From NCBI GenBank assembly GCA_030247885.1, contig JAPDRO010000008.1, positions 434,001 to 498,000 of the forward strand: a stretch of DNA of 64,000 nt, read 5' to 3'. Shown here one piece after another: positions 56,993 through 64,000 of this stretch. The notes beneath the pieces are model-generated. The model saw only the letters and a list, made by a program, of their open reading frames with translations. It did not search any database and had not been told where the DNA came from. Positions within the stretch are counted from its first letter, which is position 1, and the number at the start of each line of letters is the position of its first letter. Source of the DNA: Taxawa tesnikishii (nom. ined.) (lineage: Eukaryota; Ascomycota; Dothideomycetes; Dothideales). The position numbers and the translations under genes are program-made.

Positions 56993-58213
56993 ATCACCCG
57001 AGCCGGTGTCAGTTTCTTCTCTTCCACGGCCCCTTGCACTAACGTCCTGGGAAATCCACGATCTTTTCACGAGGTTATACGAGGTTTTAATGATCCAGAG
57101 TTGGGTCTTACGCTCCCTTCACGATGCACAAGCCGTTTTCGGCCGACGCTTTTATCTTACATAATTCAGAGCTGCATCTCACCTTCCGCCCAAACAGCTG
57201 GTCTGTCTTGGTCAAAGGCCGGATTGCGCTCGCACCCTGACAAGAAGTGTGCCTTGCTTGAACTTGTAAGGTCATGCACTGCTGAGGAAGAACGGGGTTG
57301 GAGGTGGACGAACAATGAAGGAAGAGGGCAGAAGATTGGGTGGAGAAGGCTAAGGGAGGGTGAGGAGAAGAAGAAGAAGAAGAAGAAGAAGAAGAAGAAG
57401 AAGAAGAAGAGGCGAGAAGTGGACCTGACAAGGACACGAGGCTGTGATACATGCTCGACCGGTCCTTCCCAGGCATAGAACACGTCTACCAATATCACTG
57501 TCGCTAGCATCCAAATGCCAAAGACTGTTACATGCCTTTAGTCAAGCGTCCTTTTCTCCGTTGTTCTCCAGTTCACAATGGCCTTCCATTACTGGAAATA
57601 AACGGCAGTTCAACATGGCCCGTGCGAACCTCGGCCGTCCTCCCAAGCCGTGAGATCTTTCAACTCCTTGACTGCACACCAATGTTGCGAGGTCATGTTC
57701 CGATGATCTACTATTTCCGACCCATGTTTATACCGTTTTCAAGAATACCAGGGTAGGATAAAGTGGACCGTTCAGAAGTATTGACGCAAGGGGCAACTGA
57801 CTCTCTCTAACGAATACCACCATACTCTCAGGCAATGCCTCCAAATGGTGTTATGGCCTACCCCGAATGTCCGCTTTCTGCCACAAAGTTTTACTCTCTA
57901 CAAGGTTGGTTGCATTTTGCGTTTCCTGCCTGGTCTGAGGTCGCGTCTAGTCGTGTTTTGGACGCGACACCGTCTGTGGAATGCAAGCCACGAACCTGGC
58001 TTTGTCGAACCCACACCCGCCTGGTTGGACACTGTCAATGCGAGAGGACAGCATGACTTCTCCCTGCAGTAGCACCATTGCTCGTCCAGACCTCCATTCT
58101 CTTCACAGCCTCCCTTTCCTCCTTTCAAGTATCAGTTAAGTATCAGGTTCCATCATGGCATCCCTTGTAAAGATCACCCACCCTGGTCTCGCACATCCTT
58201 ACACATCACCATC
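56993..58213. other. intergenic upstream of chitinase
   Basis: About 1.2 kb including the GAA repeat listed separately. Small open frames near 57830-58070 have no plausible domain. Confidence 0.5.
57367..57410. repeat. (GAA)n microsatellite
   Basis: About 14 GAA/AAG units, uninterrupted. Confidence 0.95.
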
Positions 58214-60265
58214 ATGCGCTCGTTACTTTACATCTCTTTTTCCGTTCTCTTCAGCGATCTCGTATCGGCCAGACACGTCCATCGCCCGCTACGGCACAAG
58301 CACCAGCACCAGCACCTCCACCACCGCGCTGCAACTTCGACTGTTACCCTACCGTCCTCGATCTCCTCCTCATCACCAGGGCAAGATCTCATACAAGATG
58401 TCACCCAGATAGAACAAGGCCTCAACGATCTTCCGCAAGACATACTGGATTGGATCCAGGCGGTGGAGCGAGAGTTCGATCAGGCAAAGAGCCTATTGGC
58501 GAGCCTCTTAGCTCCTTTGACCTCCGCACCAAGCATTCCGGAGCCCACAGCTGGAGGAATCCCTACCGAGGAGGCCACCGCATCTGCTCCGGCCGAAGCA
58601 TCTTTCGCCTACCCCACTTATGGGTCATTCGTCTCACCTGCGACATACTTACCGCCCGCCGTTCCAACCTCCTTTCTCACACTGACCTCTTCTCCCACCG
58701 CTGCTACCACTGCTCGGCCTTCGTTGTGCCCTTTAGGTGGTGCAGGTCCTCTGGTACCGTGCAGCGAACTGTACCCGTCGAGCCTCGCAAGCACAACTGC
58801 TCCGCCGCTTGTTACTCGTACAATCAGAACTACAACATACAACTACATTACGCATACTGTCATCCCGGTCAACAACGTGACAGCGGCGGCCAGCGAAAGC
58901 GCTGCCGCGACCTCGGTTTCAGAAAGCTTTGGGTCTGGTGAGAGTGGTTCAGGCGCCTCAGGTTTCGGCGGATCAAATTCCGGCGATTCTTCAAGCGATA
59001 CTACTGTCACCGTGGGGTCGTCATCCGGTGGTGAAGGCAGCCTCGATGGCGAGAGCAATCCTCTGGTCTCAAACAACCAGACAATCGGTACCGACGACAC
59101 TCTCCCATCCACAGTCTTCACAGTTTCTCTGGTCCCTGCAATTACGCCCATCTTCAACACCACCTACACAGAAGCGGCGCGCACCGGTACCGGTCCCAGC
59201 ATCAGCCCCACCTTCAGCAACATTCAGGACATAGGTTCCAGTAATCCTCTTGACACCATGGCTCCTACCACTACTACCACCACCACCAGCATCCCATCAC
59301 TCCCAACTCCAGCATTCCCTACCCACACCTTCGATGCCAGAGCGAGCAACAACGTAGCCGTCTATTACGGTCAAACACAGAACACCACCGTCGACAGTCT
59401 CTACGCCCTCTGTAACGACTCCAACGTCGACATCGTCCTCCTCTCCTTCGTAACCGCCTTCTTCACGCCCTCGGGCATGCCATCCGCCTCCTTCGGACCG
59501 GGCTGCCACTCCTCGACACCCGCGCAACAGCTGCACGCGCCGGGCCTACAAGACTGCACCGCACTCGCACCAGCAATCCGATCCTGCCAGGCGAGCCAGA
59601 AAAAGGTCCTCGTCAGCCTCGGCGGCTACTACGCCAACGTGTCCCTGCCCTCGCCCTCCGCCGCCCTGCAAGCCGCATCGAACCTCTGGAACCTGTTCGG
59701 CGCCGGCACCGCCCTCGACTCCTCCCTCCGCCCCTTCGGCTCGGACGTCATCCTCGACGGCTTCGACCTCGACAACGAGAGCGCCGATCCGGACTTCTAC
59801 ACCACCTTCGCCGCCGCGCTGCGCGACCACTTCGCCACCGACGCCTCCCGCCGCGAGTACTACATCTCCGCCGCGCCGCAGTGTCCGCGGCCCGACGCCG
59901 GCCTGACCCTCGAGACCCTGGCCCTGGTCGATTGGGTCTGGGTGCAGTTTTATAACAATCCGCAGTGCGATCTGGACGGCGATGGATTCCGGGACTCGTT
60001 TGCGGCTTGGTCGAGCGACCTGGCTGGGCTTGCTAGCGCGGCGGACCCGACTGGGCCGAGGCTGTTCGTTGGCGCGCCGGCGAATGCACAGGGCGGGAGC
60101 GGGTATGTCGAGGGCGCAGGGTTGGGGTCAAGGATCAGTTTGGCGAGGGAGTTGGGGACCGAGAATCTGGGTGGAGTCATGTTGTGGGATGGGACTGAAG
60201 CATTGGACAACGTGAATCGGTATGGTGATGACTATCTGGTTTATGCCAAGGCGAGTTTGGAGTAG
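58214..60265 (+). CDS. secreted GH18 class III chitinase with long Ser/Thr-rich N-terminal region
   Basis: Extracellular endochitinase for wall remodelling or foreign chitin. Single exon, 683 residues. A signal peptide (MRSLLYISFSVLFSDLVSA) is followed by a His-rich stretch (HVHRPLRHKHQHQHLHH), a short helical segment (LNDLPQDILDWIQAVEREFD) and a Ser/Thr/Gly-rich, probably O-glycosylated region to about residue 370. The GH18 domain occupies about 374-683: NVAVYYGQTQNTTVDSLYAL, VDIVLLSFVTAFF, KVLVSLGGYYANV, catalytic motif DGFDLDNE (D-x-x-D-x-D-x-E intact, with Leu and Asn replacing the common Phe and Ile), YYISAAPQCP, VDWVWVQFYNNPQC and LGGVMLWDG. The catalytic domain is C-terminal and the disordered region N-terminal, the reverse of many fungal class III chitinases. 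No GPI signal at the C-terminus. No frameshift. Confidence 0.93.
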   Translation: MRSLLYISFSVLFSDLVSARHVHRPLRHKHQHQHLHHRAATSTVTLPSSISSSSPGQDLIQDVTQIEQGLNDLPQDILDWIQAVEREFDQAKSLLASLLAPLTSAPSIPEPTAGGIPTEEATASAPAEASFAYPTYGSFVSPATYLPPAVPTSFLTLTSSPTAATTARPSLCPLGGAGPLVPCSELYPSSLASTTAPPLVTRTIRTTTYNYITHTVIPVNNVTAAASESAAATSVSESFGSGESGSGASGFGGSNSGDSSSDTTVTVGSSSGGEGSLDGESNPLVSNNQTIGTDDTLPSTVFTVSLVPAITPIFNTTYTEAARTGTGPSISPTFSNIQDIGSSNPLDTMAPTTTTTTTSIPSLPTPAFPTHTFDARASNNVAVYYGQTQNTTVDSLYALCNDSNVDIVLLSFVTAFFTPSGMPSASFGPGCHSSTPAQQLHAPGLQDCTALAPAIRSCQASQKKVLVSLGGYYANVSLPSPSAALQAASNLWNLFGAGTALDSSLRPFGSDVILDGFDLDNESADPDFYTTFAAALRDHFATDASRREYYISAAPQCPRPDAGLTLETLALVDWVWVQFYNNPQCDLDGDGFRDSFAAWSSDLAGLASAADPTGPRLFVGAPANAQGGSGYVEGAGLGSRISLARELGTENLGGVMLWDGTEALDNVNRYGDDYLVYAKASLE

Positions 60266-60873
60266 TAATGACGATGATGGGTGTGGTGGTTTGCTTGATT
60301 TTCGTGTGGCTGAGGAAAAGATGGTGGGGTTTCTGACTGTTCTTGTTGTGCAGCGGTATCTCATCCTCTCAGGATGCTATGATACGTGTCTGCTACAATA
60401 CAGTGGCTTGTTGCTATTAGAGGTTAATGACATGCCTATATCGAATCAGTGTCTTCGATCCTTCCGCTCCCTCTTCCCATTGCAAGTTCTGTACCCATGA
60501 CAGGGAAAAGGGCAATCGAAGGAGCACTCCTGAAGCAAGGCAGTCCGAGCCAGAGCAGAGCCATGAAAGCTCTTCAAGAAACCCTGTCAATGATTCCTTG
60601 CCAGCCATTAAGCCACTGTTGCTTGGTCTCAAACAGTTTGCCGGTTTGGACAAGAAGCACTGGCGAACACACTCAACACTTGCTTCTCCTTTTCCCGACT
60701 GCACGCTGTGAACCGCTGTATTCGCCGACAAAAGGAGTGCTCCTCTGTGTGCACTCCGGTTTGTCGCATTTCTGCAGGTGTCCTTCAACGAGCGATTGCA
60801 AAGCAGCGTCGCCTAACGCCGCTCTCCAAGGCGTCCAGTCGTAGTCTCTAGGTACGGTGCAGCAGCAGACATT
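60266..60873. other. convergent intergenic
   Basis: About 600 bp between converging genes. Two 12-bp inverted copies (60520-60531 and 60733-60744, AGGAGCACTCCT and its complement) lie about 200 bp apart. Nothing coding. Confidence 0.5.
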
Positions 60874-63717
60874 CTACAGCTCGACGCTTCGTTCTCGCTC
60901 TTCTGACTGCACGCTCTGAGCAGCCGTCAAGACCTCATCCTGCTCAGCACCATTCGGTTTTCCTTCCCCTTCTTCGCCATTCACTGCACCTTCCTCCGCA
61001 GTTGCGTCGCCAACAACAACAGCATCAGCTTTCTTCAACACCCTCACATCGCACAGCTCGGTCCAGTCCACAGTCAAGAACCGCGCAAATTCGTCCTCGT
61101 CCTCGTCCGTCTGCATCTCGAACTTGCTGTACATTCTATTGCCCTGGTTGTCATACTGCTTGTGCGGCAGATCCCGCTTCGCGAGCTGCAGTTCCAACGT
61201 CTTGGCTTCTCCGTCAGCGTTGTGGAGGACGTCGAGCACACGTGCAGTGCGCAAAGGCGACTGTGCCGGGGTCCAATTCGTGGCTGCGCTGACTTCAAGG
61301 CGTGAGAAAAGGAGGATGTCGTCCTTCACCACTTTCTTAGGGTTCAACAGCGGGAGAGTGGTGACATCTTCGGGTAGAGGTGGGAAGTCATCGTGCTCCT
61401 CTTGTCCGGCAGCAACTCCTTGCTGACCCTGCGCGGCGTTGGTCTCCTGCAACAGTTGCGCGGCAGCGGGATCAGAGGGCTCGTCGGCGTGACTCTTCTC
61501 GAGGTACGACTCTTCAGGGTACTCGTCGTAGTCCCAGTCCTCGGCTGTGCCATCTCCAGCGTAGTAGGTGTCGGCATCTTGGTTCGAAGCACGGCTCTTG
61601 CGTGGGACCGCATAGGTGTTACTTGCTCGCTTACGCTTCTTCTGGCGCTGTTGTTGTGGGTCCCAGCGTTGATAAAGGGAAAAGGTGGAGTGCTGAGGAC
61701 GACGTCTTCGTCGCAGCACTCCACCGCTGAGAGGTTAATTCTGGACCTCCATGCATTGGGGTCGATAGACCCGGAATCTTCTTCCACGGGCTCCAACTCT
61801 GGTTGCGTCTCCGGTTCGGCACTGGACACAGGCTTTCGCTGGCTCTGAGCGGCAAGCTTCTGCTTCACTTTCTCTCTATCAGCATCATTTCTAGGCCGAC
61901 GAACACCGAGGGAACCAAAGAGAAGTCGCTGCGACGCCGTGAGGTCGAGTCTGGCACGTCCGGCTTTGTCTTTGTTGACCTTTTCTGCTGCAGCCTTCTC
62001 CGCCGCCAAGACCTCTTCCTCAGTATACACGTTCTTCTTGGTCGAAACCTCGGTCTTCGAACTCTGTCTTTCAGGCGCCTCATCTTCTTCAACAACACTC
62101 TCCGTTGCTTTCGCTGGAGCTGGTTTGGGAGACTGCGCAGCGCCTTCGGTGTCAAGCATTGAGATGTCCACGCCTCCCGCATTGATTGCGTCAAGTAGCC
62201 TCTGTCTTTTCCTTTGGAACTCATCTGACTCTGCTTCCTTGTTCGGTGCAGTAGAGACACGCTTGTCTGACGAAAGAGAGCTCCTGGTAATACCGTTTGC
62301 CAGCCCATCGTGAGCAACCCCTCCATGGCATCCTCAGTCTCAGAATGTTGTTCTACTGACAGAGCGCCTCCGCTGTATCGATTCCATGCTTCAGAAGCGC
62401 GTAAATCCGACCGGTACTGCCCATCGACTTTGTTTACTAGTGAAGCCCCTCCATTGGCTTGCTTCTGCGCCTCAAACGCGTGCATATCTGCTATACTAGC
62501 ATTCGGCGGCAGAGCACCCGTTCCCTTGAGATGCTGAAGCTTCTTAGTCTCACGTCTTCGTAGATTACGTGCTTTCGTGCTGTGCTTGCCCTCCCCTGGT
62601 GGTGCAATAACTTGCGGCGGTGACCTCCTTACGGACTGGGGCTCCGCAGCGTTGGATTTTGAAGTATCTTCAGCAACCTTTGCACGCTTCGTAGGTGGTT
62701 GCTGTGCCGAGTCCGTCTTCTGTTCTGTCGATCGCTTGCCTGTAACCTGAGGAGGCTTTGCCGGAGTAGGGCGTGTCTCGCTGGAGATTCTCGCAGCGGT
62801 GATTCGCTTAGATCTCTGGGTGGTGTGCTTAACTGGAAGCGCTTCCTCTTCAGACTCAGATTCTGAGCTTTGGTCGTCGCTTTCAGAGGAAATGTCGGAG
62901 GAATCTGCCTCTGAAGAGGATGCCGAGGAAGAATCCGAATCTGTGTCCGAGGTATCCTCATCCTGATCCTCTGCCAGTACTAACTCTTTTCCGGTTGGCG
63001 TAGCGGTGCCAGAATTGATTCCGTCCCACGAAGACTCGCTTTGCGCCTCACTGTCCGACTCATTGTCCGAAGAACCCATACTGAAATCCTCATCTTCCTC
63101 CTCATCGTCGTCAGACGAAGGCAGAGCAATTGACTCCCCATCATCGTCTGCATCTGAAGACTGAACACCTGCAAATGTGACCCGCTTGGATTTGGACCTT
63201 CCTCTTTCTGTTTGCTGAATGTTGTTTGTGATCGCGTTAAGCAGCGCGGCATTGTCCTCCTGCGCGGTCAAAGGCGTGAAATCGCGAACATGGACACCTT
63301 CTTCCGCCTCGACCTCCAATCTTCTTCTTTTACGAGGGGAATCCGGATCGGCGGATGCGAAACTCTTCTAAGTAACGGACGGCCGAAAGCTACTCCATCG
63401 ACCAGATGTCTTCCATCTACGCTGATCTGGTGTCTACCACCAAGTGTGCGCGCTCTGATGTCGTTCGTCTGAAGAGGGCGGATGGTGACCTCGTCCTCGT
63501 CTTTCATAACATTGTGAAGCTGCATGTAGTGCAAACCTTCGAAGCCATCCACCTCGACAGCATAGTCCTCCAGACCCCAGCCTTCTGCTTCAAGCGGGAT
63601 AAGGTCGTTGACTTGCTCCAGTAGTTCGGCTACAGTAGGGTTCTCGGAATCCAGAACATTCCATAGTACAGACACGCGTGGCAGCTGGTGCCGCTGGACG
63701 TGAAGACGGAGCCGCAT
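60874..63717 (-). CDS. coilin-like acidic nuclear protein
   Basis: About 948 residues, a single exon on the minus strand from ATG 63717. The N-terminal 130 residues resemble the coilin-like ubiquitin-type fold of fungal proteins: MRLRLHVQRHQLPRVSVLWN, IPLEAEGWGLEDYAVEVDGF, MKDEDEVTIRPLQ, DGRHLVDGVAFGRPLLRR. A basic motif RKRRRLEVE then precedes very acidic Ser-rich stretches (about 170-300), a basic middle (KARNLRRRETKKLQHLKGTG) and a C-terminal region ending in a Tudor-like segment (DDILLFSRLEVSAATNW..FLTVDWTEL). The frame breaks three times and needs one added base each: G run 63336-63339, near 62293-62298 and A run 61674-61676. The joins give IRIPPRKRRR, WQ(T/N)GITRSSLSSD and PFPFYQRWDPQQQ. 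Coilin organises Cajal bodies and snRNP maturation; that this is a functional homolog is inference. Confidence 0.8.
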
Positions 63718-64000
63718 CCTTGCTGGTAGAGTCGCGGTAGTGGCAGGGCGAACGCAGAGCAAGAGTAGGTTCCGCCCACGAACGAGCGACCAAAGGGTAG
63801 GTGACCCTTTGTGGACGTACCTTACAAAGCCTAAGTGAGCATGTTGGTGTTGCGCATGTCGATTTCCTTTGGAGAGCAGCAGCGAGTAAAGAGAAAGTAC
63901 AGAGCACTGAAAGCTTCACTCGTGAAAGGTGCAAGTTGACGCGTTATCTCTTATCACAAGCGCGCGTCTAGCCGATTCTTGGCAAAGGCTCTCAGCCTCC
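63718..64000. other. promoter side of coilin-like gene
   Basis: The last 283 bp, upstream of the coilin-like start codon. No other feature; the neighbouring gene is off-window. Confidence 0.5.

Noticed and set aside
60520-60744. 12-bp inverted copies as part of a mobile element
   Set aside because: They are too short, with no flanking duplication and no coding sequence between them.

Overview
This 64 kb window is ordinary nuclear chromosome from a filamentous ascomycete (Pezizomycotina). The support is: about 23 protein genes with short introns of mostly 45-80 nt (GT..AG), one gene every 2.5-3 kb on both strands, fungal versions of Cu/Zn SOD, alpha-COP, Mex67, Nab2 and a group X-type hybrid histidine kinase, and a scytalone dehydratase of the DHN-melanin pathway. 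The last gene and several lineage-specific proteins fit a melanised Dothideomycete, but that placement is inference. I see no tRNA, rRNA, CRISPR array, intact transposon or secondary-metabolite cluster.

Layout. 0.1-7 kb: SOD1 (5' end off-window) and a Tudor-SN protein on +, converging on MEX67 (-). 7.6-14 kb: a membrane acyltransferase and alpha-COP, both -. 15-19 kb: an acidic orphan, a secreted germin-like cupin, and a small unknown membrane protein (-). 19.5-26.5 kb: a ~2,286-residue hybrid histidine kinase (-). 27.4-28 kb: a possible decayed gene. 28.8-43 kb: a run of + genes (SLC35C2/Ymd8-like transporter, NAB2, ZIP zinc transporter, NmrA-like protein with a His-rich segment, APC amine permease, concentrative nucleoside transporter). 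43.7-52.2 kb: four - genes (two conserved unknowns, a three-RRM Csx1/Nam8-like protein, scytalone dehydratase). 52.9-60.3 kb: three + genes (SSX2IP/Msd1-like coiled coil, EsdC-like glycogen-binding protein, GH18 chitinase). 60.9-63.7 kb: a coilin-like acidic nuclear protein (-).

No pathway is encoded as a unit. Themes recur: mRNA handling (MEX67, NAB2, Csx1-like, Tudor-SN), uptake (ZIP, APC, CNT) and wall or stress biology (melanin, chitinase, SOD, histidine kinase).

The most striking property is technical or evolutionary. Nine otherwise well-conserved genes each need one to five single-base insertions to keep frame, 18 sites in all, and every site is a one-base loss, usually inside a mononucleotide run. 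Correcting them gives proteins whose exon phases close exactly. I read this as homopolymer undercalling in the assembly, not mass pseudogenisation. Coordinates and lengths for those genes assume that reading.
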